A stretch of 64,000 nucleotides of DNA from CAWFLT01 sp963816795 (GCA_963816795.1 CAWFLT010000014.1:496001-560000), one strand, 5' to 3'; shown: positions 8,598 through 18,320, counted from the first letter of the stretch. Program-made: numbers and translations. The notes: a model not told the origin generated them from the sequence alone.

Positions 8598-10063
8598 GAC
8601 GTCGCGCGCCTCCGGCTCGCGCTCTCGGAGGGCTGGGACGACCGGGCGTCAGCGGGGTCGCCAGTACTGGGCAGACTCGCGAGTTGCCGAAGCAGGCGAT
8701 CGCCGGTCGCGCCAATCGATCCGGCGCCCAACGTGATGATCAGATCCCCCGGTGCGGCCAGCGCCGCGACGGCAGCAGGCACGTCATCAATCTGCGGAAC
8801 CACGTGCAGGTCGGCCACCGATCGGCGCACCGCCGCGGCGAGGGCGTCGAGCGTCGCGCCGGGAATCGGCGCTTCTCCAGCCGGGTAGATGTCCGTCAGC
8901 ACCACCACATCGGCGAGCGCGAGCGCCGGACCGAAGTCGTCGAGCAGGTCGCGCGTGCGCGAGTACCGATGGGGTTGGAAGACGGCGACGACGCGCGACG
9001 GCCGGCCGGCCCGCGCGGCGCGCAGGACGGCGGCAACTTCAGTCGGATGGTGGCCGTAGTCGTCGACCACCGTCACGCCGGCCTGAGTCCCTCGCGTCTG
9101 ATAGCGCCGCTCGGCGCCACGGAACTCCGCCAGGGCGCTGGCAATGCGGTCGAACGGGAGGCCGACCTCGAGGCCGACGGCGACCGCCGCGAGCGCATTC
9201 TGCAGGTTGTGCTCGCCGGGAACGTGCAGCGCGATCTCCCCGGTGCCGGTCCCGCCAGGGAGCCCTCGGATCGCGTAGTGGATCCGGCAGCGTCCCGAGT
9301 GCCCATCGGTCGACGGAGCTTCACCGCGCACATCGGCGCCGTCCGCGAAACCGTAGGTGACGACGCGCCGCTTCAATCGCGGGATCATCGCCGCAACCGG
9401 CGGATTGTCGAGACAGGCCACCACCGCACCGTAGAACGGCACGCGATCGGCGAAATGCTCGAAGGCCTCGACAAGCCGCTCGAACGACCCGTAAGCCTCC
9501 ATGTGCTCGTGGTCGATGTTGGTGATTACGGCGATCGCCGGTGAGAGCTTCAGGAAGGACCGGTCGCTCTCGTCTGCCTCGGCGACCATCAGTTCGCCGC
9601 GCCCCAGGCGCGCGTTGCTGCCGAATGCGCTCAGCCGCCCGCCGATCACGGCGGTGGGATCCAGTCCGCCGCGTTCGAGCATCAGCGCCACCATCGAGGT
9701 GGTCGTGGTCTTGCCGTGAGCGCCGGCAATGGCGATGCCGAATCGCAGCCGCATGAGCTCGGCGAGCATTTGGGCCCGGGCGATGACCGGGATCTTGCGG
9801 TCGTGAGCCGTCGCGACTTCAGGGTTGTCGAGCGCGATCGCGGACGACACGACGACGACGTCGGCGTCGGCGACGTTGGCGCCGGCATGTCCGATCGCGA
9901 TCGACACGCCGAGCGCGGCGAGCCGGTCGGTGATCTCCGAGCGCCGGGTGTCGGATCCGGTCACGGTATAGCCCAAATTGGCCACGAGCTCGGCAATGCC
10001 ACTCATTCCAATGCCGCCAATCCCGACAAAGTGCACTCGTCGTGTGCGTCCGAGAAACTTCAT
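8594..10063 (-). CDS. murC: UDP-N-acetylmuramate--L-alanine ligase
   Basis: A 489-aa Mur ligase adding L-Ala to UDP-MurNAc in the cytoplasm. Features are the N-terminal Rossmann motif HFVGIGGIGMSG, the ATP-binding GAHGKTTTT loop near residue 110, NIDHEHMEAYG, and the C-terminal DDYGHHPTEV and FQPHRYSRT motifs diagnostic of MurC. The start ATG (10063) overlaps the murG stop. Because murG is frameshifted, the raw sequence reads murG and murC as one 853-aa protein; this is an artefact. Confidence 0.95.
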   Translation of the reverse strand: MKFLGRTRRVHFVGIGGIGMSGIAELVANLGYTVTGSDTRRSEITDRLAALGVSIAIGHAGANVADADVVVVSSAIALDNPEVATAHDRKIPVIARAQMLAELMRLRFGIAIAGAHGKTTTTSMVALMLERGGLDPTAVIGGRLSAFGSNARLGRGELMVAEADESDRSFLKLSPAIAVITNIDHEHMEAYGSFERLVEAFEHFADRVPFYGAVVACLDNPPVAAMIPRLKRRVVTYGFADGADVRGEAPSTDGHSGRCRIHYAIRGLPGGTGTGEIALHVPGEHNLQNALAAVAVGLEVGLPFDRIASALAEFRGAERRYQTRGTQAGVTVVDDYGHHPTEVAAVLRAARAGRPSRVVAVFQPHRYSRTRDLLDDFGPALALADVVVLTDIYPAGEAPIPGATLDALAAAVRRSVADLHVVPQIDDVPAAVAALAAPGDLIITLGAGSIGATGDRLLRQLASLPSTGDPADARSSQPSESASRRRATS

Positions 10064-11155
10064 GACGCTGCCAATGCGATGACCCGGTCCACAATCCGGG
10101 CCGCCGCGTCGGGCCGGGCGAAGGTCCTGACGGCCGTCGTCATCGCCTCGAGCCGTCCCGGGTCGCCGGCCAACGCCGCCACTGCCGCCGCCAACGAATC
10201 GCCCGTCAAGTCCCGCTGCTCGAGCAGCAGGGCGGCGCCGGCACTCCGCGAGCACCTGCGCGTTCTTGCGCTGATGGTCGTCGGTCGCCGCCGGAAACGG
10301 CACCAGCACCGACGGCGTCCCGCTGGCAGCCAGCTCGGCCAGCGTCGTCGCGCCGGCACGGCAGATCGCGATCGTTGCGCGCCTCATTTCGTCGGCCACC
10401 CGGTCGAGGAACGGTTCCGCGCGGGCGTCGAGACCGGCGCGCTCGTACCCGGCACGGACGTCTCCCACGTCGCGAGGCCCCGTCTGGTGGACGATGCCGA
10501 GACCACCAAGCGTCCGCGCCAGCCGCGGCGCTGCCGCCACCATGGCCATGTTGATCGCGTGCGCGCCCTGGGAGCCGCCAAGGACTAGCACTCTGACCAA
10601 CTTCGAAGTCCGCCCTTCGAAGTTCGAAGTTTCGCGCTCGGCGAAGAATTCCGCGCGTACCGGGTTGCCCGCAACGAACCCCCTCTTCCCAAAATACTGC
10701 AGCGTGGCGTCATAGGTCACCGCCGCGGCCCGCACGCGTTTCGCGAGCAGCCGGTTTGTCAAGCCCGGCACGGCGTTCTGCTCCAGCACCATGGTCGGAA
10801 TTCCGCGCAGCGCCGCAAGGAGCACCACGGGTCCCGAGCTGTAGCCGCCGACGCCAATCACGACGTCCGGCCGGCGTCGCGAGAGCAGCCGCCAGGCGTC
10901 GAGAAAAGACAGCGGGAGGAGCACCGCGCCACGCACGCGGGATCCCAGCGCCTTGCCCTTCAACCCCGCACTCCGAATGACGTCGAGCGCGAACCCTTCG
11001 GCCGGTACCACGCGGGCTTCCAGCCCCCGGCTGGTCCCCGCGAACGAGACCTCCGCACCCGGGACGCGACGCTGAATCTCGCGCGCCACGGCAATGCCCG
11101 GAAAAAGATGCCCGCCGGTGCCGCCACCGGCGATCACAACCGTCAACCCGGTCAC
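10060..11155 (-). CDS. murG: Undecaprenyldiphospho-muramoylpentapeptide GlcNAc transferase, frameshifted
   Basis: GT28 enzyme that converts lipid I to lipid II at the inner membrane face. It shows the N-terminal GGGTGGHLFPGIA G-loop, GVGGYSSGPV, the second G-loop LVLGGSQGAHAIN, and the UDP-GlcNAc-binding segment CRAGATTLAELAASGTPSVLVPFP. An extra base near 10245 (around the AECRR residues) shifts the frame; the correct tail (ALLLEQRDLTGDSLAAAVAAL to RVIALAAS) ends at 10060. The interdomain linker contains SNFEGRTSK, encoded by a cluster of TTCGAA palindromes. Confidence 0.93.
10598..10638. repeat. TTCGAA palindrome cluster inside murG
   Basis: Three TTCGAA sites lie within about 30 bp, separated by GTCCGCCC. 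They encode the linker peptide SNFEGRTSK between the two MurG domains. CGCCCTTC is shared with the 23-bp tandem repeat at 12589-12910. The position suggests that a short repeat was tolerated in a flexible linker. Confidence 0.55.
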
Positions 11156-11194
11156 ATCCGCGACCTTTCGATTCCACGCATCCGCGACGTCCCG

Positions 11195-12319
11195 TCACTC
11201 TCGCGCCTCGATCTCGGCGGCCGCCGTCGCTGACGCCTGCTGCGAGATGTTCATCAGAATGCCCATCGCCGCCAGGGTGACGACCAGCGACGACCCGCCG
11301 TTGCTCACGAGCGGCAGCGGAATCCCCTTCGTCGGCAGCAGATTCACGACGACGCTCATATTCACGAGCGCCTGCAACACGACCATCATGGTCAATCCGA
11401 GCGCGAGGAGCGACCCGAAGCGGTCCGGTGCGAGCAGAGAGGTCCGGAGGCCGCGCCAGGCGATCATCCCGAACGCCACCAGCGTGAACGTCGTGCCGGC
11501 GAGCCCGAACTCTTCCCCGATGACCGCAAAGATGAAGTCGTTGTGCGGCTCCGGGAGATAGAACACTTTCTGGACGCCCGCCATCAGCCCGCGCCCGAAG
11601 AGCCCGCCCGACCCGACCGCAATCATTGACTGCACGACCTGGAACCCCGCGCCGAGCTGCTGCGCCCAGGGGTCGAGAAAGGCGTCGAGGCGCCGCCGCC
11701 GGTACGCCGAGCCGAGTACGAGCAGAATCGCGGTTGGCAGGAGCAGCATCGCCACGCCAGCGAGGTAGCGGTAGCTGAGCCCAGCCGAGAACATCAGCGT
11801 CGTGACGACGGCCGTCAGCACGGTGGCGGTGCCGAAGTCGGGCTGGCACACAATCAAACCGGCGAGGAGCACGGTGACGGCGCCGATCGGCACGATGGTG
11901 TAGCCCAGTTCATTCACGCGGTGCATCCGCCGCTCGAGGAGCGCGGCCGTGAAGATCACCGCCACGACCTTTGCCAGTTCGGACGGCTGCCAGGACAGGC
12001 TGCCGATCGTGATCCAACGCATCGTCCCTTTCCTGGCGGTGAAGAGAAACACCGCGAGCAGGGCGACGACCGTGATGCCGAGCAGCGTCCAGATGACCAC
12101 CGGACGCCTGAGCATGTGGTAGTCCACCTTCATCACGACGAGCATCAGGCCCAACCCGAGCGCGGCCCAGACGAGCTGCCGGATCAGGAGGTGGTACGAA
12201 GCGCGGTCCGTCGTGTCCGCCTGGACGGCCGAAGCGCTGTACACCATGACCACGCTGGTGCACACGAGCAGCAGCGCGGCCCAGAACAGCATCTTGTCGG
12301 ACTTCAGTGTTCGCGCCAT
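11195..12319 (-). CDS. ftsW: Peptidoglycan glycosyltransferase FtsW (SEDS family)
   Basis: A 374-aa protein with about ten hydrophobic helices. SEDS markers are visible: RWITIGSLSWQPSELAK (the conserved WQPSE), CQPDFGTATV, PEPHNDFIFAVIGEEFG in the large extracellular loop with its catalytic-region Glu, and LPTKGIPLPLVSNGGSS near the end. It polymerises lipid II glycan strands together with FtsI. It is separated from murD by 574 bp of repeats, so it may begin a second transcript of the dcw cluster. Confidence 0.95.
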   Translation of the reverse strand: MARTLKSDKMLFWAALLLVCTSVVMVYSASAVQADTTDRASYHLLIRQLVWAALGLGLMLVVMKVDYHMLRRPVVIWTLLGITVVALLAVFLFTARKGTMRWITIGSLSWQPSELAKVVAVIFTAALLERRMHRVNELGYTIVPIGAVTVLLAGLIVCQPDFGTATVLTAVVTTLMFSAGLSYRYLAGVAMLLLPTAILLVLGSAYRRRRLDAFLDPWAQQLGAGFQVVQSMIAVGSGGLFGRGLMAGVQKVFYLPEPHNDFIFAVIGEEFGLAGTTFTLVAFGMIAWRGLRTSLLAPDRFGSLLALGLTMMVVLQALVNMSVVVNLLPTKGIPLPLVSNGGSSLVVTLAAMGILMNISQQASATAAAEIEARE

Positions 12320-12330
12320 CGGTTAATTTC

Positions 12331-12456
12331 AGGAGTGCTCAATAGTCATCAGCGCGGGCTGGACAAGGACACCAGCCTCACAGGCCGGGGCGGCCTGTGT
12401 TCCCAGCGGCCGGCTCCTCGCCGCCGCACCCGATCTGATGACTACTGAACACTCCT
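12331..12456. repeat. 126-bp element with terminal inverted repeats
   Basis: The 22-bp ends, AGGAGTGCTCAATAGTCATC.. and ..GATGACTACTGAACACTCCT, match as inverted repeats at 20 of 22 positions. The interior contains a perfect CACAGGCC / GGCCTGTG hairpin around GGGGC. The flanks both carry TTC, a possible 3-bp target duplication. It lies immediately upstream of ftsW. It could be a MITE-like element or a structured leader; there is no coding capacity. Confidence 0.6.
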
Positions 12457-12588
12457 TTCTTGAATGGCGGGGACCCCTGCACCCCGCCAAGCGGCCTTCG
12501 CTCCGCTCGCACTTCGCTGCTCGCTCCGCTTCGGCCGCACCATTCACCAGCGTTTCGACCACACCAACTCGCCGGGGACTTCCCGCGC

Positions 12589-12910
12589 TCACTCCGGACT
12601 TCAAGCGCCCTTCACTCCGAACCTCAAGCGCCCTTCACTCCGGACCTCAAGCGCCCTTCACTCCGGACCTCAAGCGCCTTCACTCCGAACCTCAAGCGCC
12701 CTTCACTGGCGCGATCGGACCTCAAGCGCCCTTCACTCCGGACTTCAAGCGCCCTTCACTCCGGACCTCAAGCGCCCTTCACTCCGGACCTCAAGCGCCT
12801 TTCACTCCGGACTTCAAGCGCCCTTCACTCCGGACCTCAAGCGCCCTTCACTCCGGACCTCAAGCGCCCTTCACTCCGGACTTCAAGAGCACTTCACTCC
12901 GTACCTCCCC
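12589..12910. repeat. 23-bp tandem repeat array, about 14 units
   Basis: The unit is approximately TTCACTCCGGACCTCAAGCG plus CCC, with GGACTTC and GAACCTC variants. Most units are exactly 23 bp; unit 4 is 22 bp, and unit 6 (12702-12731) is 30 bp with a GGCGCGATC insertion. Units are head to tail without spacers. The last unit overlaps the murD stop codon and encodes its final Gly-Thr-Glu. Together with the 126-bp element and about 130 bp of degenerate related sequence (12457-12588) it fills the murD-ftsW gap. Confidence 0.9.
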
Positions 12911-14259
12911 GTTCCCGTCGAAGTCTGTCCACCTCGGCTTTGAACGCCCGTCCCCGCTCGGCGTAGTCCTTGAACATGTCGAAGCTCGAGCACGCCGGAG
13001 CCAGCAGCACGACGCCGCGCTCCGGCGCCATCTCGAAGGCGGCGGCCACGGCGTCCTGCATCGACACGGCGTGGCGCACGGGCACGAGGTCGCCGAGCGC
13101 CGCCGCGATCAGCGGGGCGGCTTCGCCGATCGTGACGATGCCGGCCGATCGGGCGGCGATGTCGTCGCGCAAATCCTCGAACGCGCCGCCCTTGAAGCGG
13201 CCGCCCATGATGGCGACGACGCCGTCGTCGAAACTCTCGATCGCGCGTCGGGCGGAAATAATGTTGGTCGCCTTCGAGTCGTTCACGAAACGGACGCCGT
13301 CAATCTCGGCGACCGATTCGAGCGCGTGCTCGAGACCGCGAAATCCTTCCACCGCCCGCCGCATCGCATCGGCGGGGACGCCGGCGACGCAGCCGACCGC
13401 CGCAGCGGCAAGCACGTCGCCGAGCAGATGTCGGCCCGGCAGACGGACGGACGACAACGGCATCAGCGGCACGGCCAGGCCGTCGTCGCGGCGGACGATC
13501 TCACCGCCGGCCAGTCCGACCCCGTTCACGAGCACGCTGTCCTGCGCGAAGTCGAACCGCCGCGCCTTCACTCCACGGGCCAGCGCCAGCGATGCCGGAT
13601 CGTCGGCGTTGATCACGGCCCAATCGTCCGGAGTCTGATTGGCAAAGATCATCGCCTTCGCGCGCGCGTACTCCTCGAACGACGCGTGGCGGTCGAGATG
13701 ATCGGGAGAGAGATTCACCATTACGGAGATCCACGGATGGAACGTGTCCGTGGTCTCGAGCTGAAAACTGCTGACCTCGACGACATGGACAGCGTCAGGA
13801 CGCGACTCCGGGACCTGCGACGAGAGCGCCGTCCCGAGGTTGCCGCCGGCAGTGACGTTGAATCCGGCTTCCAGCAGCATCCTCGCCGCCAGCGTTGTCG
13901 TCGTCGACTTCCCCTTCGTTCCGGTGATCGCGACGACGCGGCCGGTGAGCCAGCGCGACGCGAGCTCGATCTCGCCGATGATCAGGACACCCGCCCGCCG
14001 CGCCGCTTCGATCGCGTGCTGCCCAGGTGGCACGCCCGGACTGATGCACGACCAGATCGGCCGTGGTGAAGAGCGCCTCTCGATGCGGACCGACTTCGAC
14101 CGTGACGCCCAGTTGCCGCAGCCGTTCGCCGCCCTCGACCGGTGCCGGGTCACTGAGGGTCACGCGGGCGCCGCGAGCGACGAGCAGCTCGGCAGCGGCG
14201 ATGCCACTCCGCCCGCCGCCGGCGACTACCACGTGTTTGTCCTGCACCGTGAAGCTCAT
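12894..14259 (-). CDS. murD: UDP-N-acetylmuramoyl-L-alanine--D-glutamate ligase, frameshifted
   Basis: Mur ligase that adds D-Glu. The N-terminal Rossmann-like domain (VVVAGGGRSGIAAAELL) reads in one frame. After an extra base near 14040 the rest continues with GQHAIEAARRAGVLIIGEIELA, the ATP loop GTKGKSTTTT, NLSPDHLDRH, the AFRGLEHALE-like FRGLEHALE motif, NDSKATN (MurD-diagnostic), and LLAPACSSFDMFKDYAERG. Length after correction is about 454 aa, normal for MurD. Four bp separate it from mraY. Confidence 0.94.
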
Positions 14260-14263
14260 GTCG

Positions 14264-15355
14264 TCACCTCAGCTTCAAGGTCGCGAGGCTGCACAGCGCG
14301 AAGATGATCGAGAGAATGAGGAATCTCGTGATCACCTTGGGCTCCGCCCAGCCGATCAGCTCGAAGTGGTGGTGCAACGGCGCCATGCGGAACACGCGCT
14401 TCCCGGTGGTCTTGAACGAGGCGACCTGAATGATGACCGACAGGCCTTCGAGGACGAAGACGCCGCAGACAATCGGCAGCAGCAGCTCCTGCTTGATCAG
14501 GATCGCCACGGTGCCGAGCGCGCCCCCCAGCGCCAGCGAGCCGACGTCCCCCATGAAGACGTCCGCGGGATGCGCGTTCCACCAGAGAAAGCCCAGGCTC
14601 GCACCCACGAGCGATCCGCAAAAAATCGTCAATTCACCGATCGGCTCGAAGTGCACGAGCAGGAGGTACTTCGCGAAGATCGCATGTCCGGTGACGTACG
14701 TGAGCGCGGTGTAGGTGGCGGCCGATACCGTGAACGTGCTGATGGCCAGCCCGTCCAGGCCGTCAGTCAGGTTGACGGTGTTCGACATGCTGACGAGAAC
14801 GAAGGCCGCGAACGGCACGTACCACCAGCCGATCTCCGGCGTCAGGTTCTTGAAGAAGGGAAACAGCAACTTGGTGTCGTAGAGCGCCGGCGTGCGCGTC
14901 GCCAACCAGATCAACGACGCGCCGACCGCCAGAGCAACCACCACCTGGGCGAGCAACTTGTAGCGCGCGTAGAGCCCGTGATGGCTGTGGCGGATGATCT
15001 TCAGGTAGTCGTCGGTGAGTCCGATCGCGCCAAAGGCTGCCGTGGCCAGCACCGCGACCCAGATATGCGGGTTCGTCAGATCGGCCCAGAGCATCGTCGC
15101 TGAAAACACGGCGGCCAGAATCAGCAGGCCACCCATCGTCGGCGTCCCGGCCTTTGGCTTATGACTGGCGGGACCATCGGATCGCACGACCTGGCCGATC
15201 TGGAACTGGCGCAGGCGGCGGATGAACCAGGGCCCGAGGAGCAGACTGAGCGTCAGCGCCGTCAACGTCGCCGCCGCGGTGCGAAACGTGATGTAGCCGA
15301 CGACGTTCAGGATCGAGATGCTATTGCTCAGCGGGTAGAGGAGGTGCAGGAACAT
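14264..15355 (-). CDS. mraY: Phospho-N-acetylmuramoyl-pentapeptide transferase
   Basis: A 363-aa polytopic enzyme transferring phospho-MurNAc-pentapeptide to undecaprenyl phosphate to give lipid I. Diagnostic segments are the cytoplasmic loop HKPKAGTPTMGG, GLTDDYLK with the paired catalytic aspartates, NTVNLTDGLDGLA, VFMGDVGSLALGG, and MAPLHHHFELIGW. Its ATG shares one base with the murF stop (TAATG). Confidence 0.97.
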   Translation of the reverse strand: MFLHLLYPLSNSISILNVVGYITFRTAAATLTALTLSLLLGPWFIRRLRQFQIGQVVRSDGPASHKPKAGTPTMGGLLILAAVFSATMLWADLTNPHIWVAVLATAAFGAIGLTDDYLKIIRHSHHGLYARYKLLAQVVVALAVGASLIWLATRTPALYDTKLLFPFFKNLTPEIGWWYVPFAAFVLVSMSNTVNLTDGLDGLAISTFTVSAATYTALTYVTGHAIFAKYLLLVHFEPIGELTIFCGSLVGASLGFLWWNAHPADVFMGDVGSLALGGALGTVAILIKQELLLPIVCGVFVLEGLSVIIQVASFKTTGKRVFRMAPLHHHFELIGWAEPKVITRFLILSIIFALCSLATLKLR

Positions 15356-16791
15356 TACGCCCCCCCGCCGTCTGCCAGGCGATCGACAATGACGTCCATG
15401 CGCGTGCCGCGGGATCCCTTGACGAGCACCAGATCGCCCGGACGGACGAGACGCGCGATGGCGTCGCCTGCTGAAGCGCTCTCCGAAAACCGATAGACGT
15501 GCGAAGCCGCGAGCCCGGCCTCAATGGCACCGGTGGCGAAGCCGTCCGCCGCCGGGCCGCCGACGACGAACAGCTCGTCCACGCCCGCCGCCACCGCGGC
15601 GCGGCCGCACTCGGCGTGCAACTCGAACGCCAGGTCGCCGAGCTCGAGCATCTCGCCGAGCGCGGCGATTCGCCGGCCTTCCGTCGGTGTGGCGCGAAGC
15701 GCTTCGAGCATCGCGCGCACGGCCGCTGGGCTGGCGTTGTAGGAGTCGTCCACGAGCCGGAGTCCGGACGCGGTCGTCGTCATCGCGCCACGCCGCGCGA
15801 CCGCGTGCAATTCTGCGATCCGCGCTTCAATCGCGCGGCCCGGCACGCCGAATTCGATCGCCACGGCGACGGCAGCGAGCACGTTCATGAGCTGTGCGCG
15901 TCCCGGCAGCGCCACGACAAGGCGCAGCGCGCCGGCCGGCGTCGCGACCACGGCCGTCGTTCCCGCAAACCCGCGGTCGACGATGTCAGACGCGCGCACG
16001 GTCGCGTCGTTGCGGATGCCGAACGTGATCACCCGGCCAGCGACGCGATTGACGTGCGACATCACGAGCGCGTCGTCCGCATTGGCAACGATGACGTCCG
16101 CGGCGGTCGCGCCCTCGAGAATCTCGGCTTTCGCCGCCGCCACCGCGTCGCGCGAGCCGAAGTGGCCGATGTGCGCGTCGCCGACGTTGATCCAGACGCG
16201 GAGGTCCGGCTCGGCGATTCCGACGAGCGTCCGAATCTCGCCAGCGTGATTCATGCCGAGCTCGACCACGGCGACATCCGGGGTGTCGACGAGCTCGGTC
16301 AGCGAGAGGGGCAACCCGATGTGGTTGTTGAGATTGCCGCGGTTGCGGTAGACGCGGAAGCGAGTGGCCAGCAGGTCGGCCGTCAGTTCCTTCGTCGTCG
16401 TCTTGCCGGCGCTGCCGGTAATCGCGACGACTTTCGCGCCTGAACGCCGGCGGATCTCGCGGCCAAGATCCTGTAAGGCGACCAGCGTGTCCGGGACGAC
16501 GATGACGGCGGGAACAGATCCGGCGTCCACGTTGCGCTCGACGGCGCGCCTGGCTGAGTCGCGCGACACCACGAGGCCGGCTGCACCGCGACGGATCGCA
16601 TCTTCAACGAACGCGTGCCCGTCGAACCGGTCGCCGACGAGCGCCACGAACAGCGTGCCGGCGGTGAGAGATCGCGAGTCGGTCGAGACGGCGGTGAACG
16701 CCTGATCGGGCGAACCCAGGATCACCTCGCCGCCCGTAGACGCAGCCACCAGCCCGGCGTTCAGCATCAGCGCCGTCATCAGGCCCGTCAC
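15355..16791 (-). CDS. murF: UDP-MurNAc-tripeptide--D-alanyl-D-alanine ligase
   Basis: A 478-aa Mur ligase adding D-Ala-D-Ala. It has an N-terminal MurE/F domain (STDSRSLTAGTLFVALVGDRFDGHAF), the ATP loop ITGSAGKTTTKE near residue 125, the MurF motif RNRGNLNNHIGLPLSL, VELGMNHAGEI, and the C-terminal DDSYNASPAAV. The N-terminus has several alternative Met codons (MTGLMTALM). It overlaps murE by 4 bp. Confidence 0.96.
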   Translation of the reverse strand: MTGLMTALMLNAGLVAASTGGEVILGSPDQAFTAVSTDSRSLTAGTLFVALVGDRFDGHAFVEDAIRRGAAGLVVSRDSARRAVERNVDAGSVPAVIVVPDTLVALQDLGREIRRRSGAKVVAITGSAGKTTTKELTADLLATRFRVYRNRGNLNNHIGLPLSLTELVDTPDVAVVELGMNHAGEIRTLVGIAEPDLRVWINVGDAHIGHFGSRDAVAAAKAEILEGATAADVIVANADDALVMSHVNRVAGRVITFGIRNDATVRASDIVDRGFAGTTAVVATPAGALRLVVALPGRAQLMNVLAAVAVAIEFGVPGRAIEARIAELHAVARRGAMTTTASGLRLVDDSYNASPAAVRAMLEALRATPTEGRRIAALGEMLELGDLAFELHAECGRAAVAAGVDELFVVGGPAADGFATGAIEAGLAASHVYRFSESASAGDAIARLVRPGDLVLVKGSRGTRMDVIVDRLADGGGA

Positions 16792-18320
16792 ACGCGTGAA
16801 GCGCGGCGGCGGCCGACCAGGGCCGCCTGCGCTACCTCGACGTCATCGAACGGCAGCGTCCGGCTGCCGATGACCTGGTACTTCTCGTGGCCCTTGCCGG
16901 CGATGATGACGAGATCTCCCGCCTTGGCGGTCCGAATGGCCTGTTCGATTGCCTGGCGCCGATCGGGATTGGTCACAAACGGCGTCCCCGATCGCTTGGG
17001 CGCCCCCGGATCGGCGGGCGGGACGATGCCGCGCTTGATCTCCTCGATGATCCGGAGCGGATCCTCGGAGCGCGGGTTGTCGGACGTCAGTACGACCAGA
17101 TCGCTGAGCTTCGCGGCGACGTTGCCCATCAGAGGACGTTTGGTCCGATCGCGATCGCCGCCGCAGCCGAAGACGGTGATGAGCCGCCCCTGCGCGAGCG
17201 GACGCGCCGTTTCGAGCAGGTTTCGCAGCGCGTCGTCGGTGTGCGCGTAGTCGACGACGACGCGTACGTCGTCCGCGCTGCCTGAGACGATCTGGAAGCG
17301 CCCCGGAACGTTCTCGAGACGGCTGATGCCCGATTCGATGGCGGCCGCGGGCACGTCGAGCCCGATCGCGGCGGCGACGACGCCAAGAATGTTGTAGACG
17401 TTCGGCCGGCCGACGAGCGGCGAGCGAATCGACAGCATGCCGCGCGGCGTCTCGACCTGGAACGCGAGCCCTTCGAGCGACGAGTGCACTGCAGTCGCGC
17501 GGACATCCGCCGGATGATCGATCGCGTAGGTGATCACGCGCGGACGCTGGGCGGCGAGCTCGTTTCCGCGCGGATCGTCGAGGTTGATGATCGACGGCGC
17601 TGACGCTGGCAGCATCTCGAACAGGCGGCGCTTGGCGGCGAAGTACTGCTGCATGTCGACGTGGAAATCGAGATGGTCGCGCGTCAAGTTCGTGAAGATG
17701 CCGGCGGCAAACTTGACGTTCGCGACCCGCTGCAGGACCAGGGCGTGCGACGACACTTCCATGGCGCAGGCCTTGAACCCGTTGGCGACCATCTCGCGCA
17801 GCAGCCGCTGAATCTCCGACGCCTCCGGCGTCGTATGTGAGGCGTCACGCTCATCGGCCGCAGCCGGCCCCACCCGCACGCTGACGGTCCCGAGCCGGCC
17901 GCACGGCAGCCCTGCGGTGTCGAGGACCGACGCCAGCAGGTAGGTGGTGGTGGTCTTCCCGTTGGTGCCAGTCACGCCGACGACGACGAGCTCGTCGCTC
18001 GGGTGGCGGTAGTAGATCGCGGCCAGCTCGGCCAGTGCCAGGCGCGCGTCGGCCGTGCGCAGCCAGGGCACGCTGCTCTCTGGAGGCGCGGCGGTCTCGG
18101 CGACGATTGCGGCGGCGCCGCGGCGCTCGGCGTCGGCCGCGAAGGTGGCGCCGTCGGCGCGCTGCCCACGGACGGCGACGAAGACCGACCCGGTCGCCAC
18201 CGCGCGCGAGTCGTGCGCGATGCCGCTGACCGGAACCGCCTGGCGCCCCGCGCGTTCAACCCGCGCCCGGGCGTCTGGTGCCAGCGTGCGCGCGCCGGCG
18301 ATGAGCTCGCCGAGCGTCAT
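16788..18320 (-). CDS. murE: UDP-MurNAc-dipeptide ligase, probably meso-diaminopimelate-adding
   Basis: A 510-aa Mur ligase. The ATP loop TGTNGKTTTT is at residues 117-126, with NLTRDHLDFH and DYAHTDDALRN downstream. The DNPRSED motif at 414-420 is the pattern associated with recognition of meso-diaminopimelate rather than L-lysine, so the peptidoglycan is probably A2pm type. The start ATG overlaps the ftsI stop and the end overlaps the murF start, each by 4 bp. Confidence 0.96.
   Translation of the reverse strand: MTLGELIAGARTLAPDARARVERAGRQAVPVSGIAHDSRAVATGSVFVAVRGQRADGATFAADAERRGAAAIVAETAAPPESSVPWLRTADARLALAELAAIYYRHPSDELVVVGVTGTNGKTTTTYLLASVLDTAGLPCGRLGTVSVRVGPAAADERDASHTTPEASEIQRLLREMVANGFKACAMEVSSHALVLQRVANVKFAAGIFTNLTRDHLDFHVDMQQYFAAKRRLFEMLPASAPSIINLDDPRGNELAAQRPRVITYAIDHPADVRATAVHSSLEGLAFQVETPRGMLSIRSPLVGRPNVYNILGVVAAAIGLDVPAAAIESGISRLENVPGRFQIVSGSADDVRVVVDYAHTDDALRNLLETARPLAQGRLITVFGCGGDRDRTKRPLMGNVAAKLSDLVVLTSDNPRSEDPLRIIEEIKRGIVPPADPGAPKRSGTPFVTNPDRRQAIEQAIRTAKAGDLVIIAGKGHEKYQVIGSRTLPFDDVEVAQAALVGRRRASRV

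Noticed and set aside
8594..11155. A natural MurG-MurC fusion of 853 aa
   Set aside because: The true MurG C-terminus reads in the next frame and stops at 10060, overlapping the MurC ATG. The fused stretch between them is Arg/Gly-rich nonsense.
12589..12910. CRISPR array
   Set aside because: The 23-bp units abut directly with no unique spacers of constant length, and no cas genes are near.
12438..14069. A 543-aa plus-strand protein covering the repeat array and murD
   Set aside because: The repeat is open in all three forward frames and the rest is antisense to murD; composition is Arg/His-rich as for shadow frames in GC-rich DNA.
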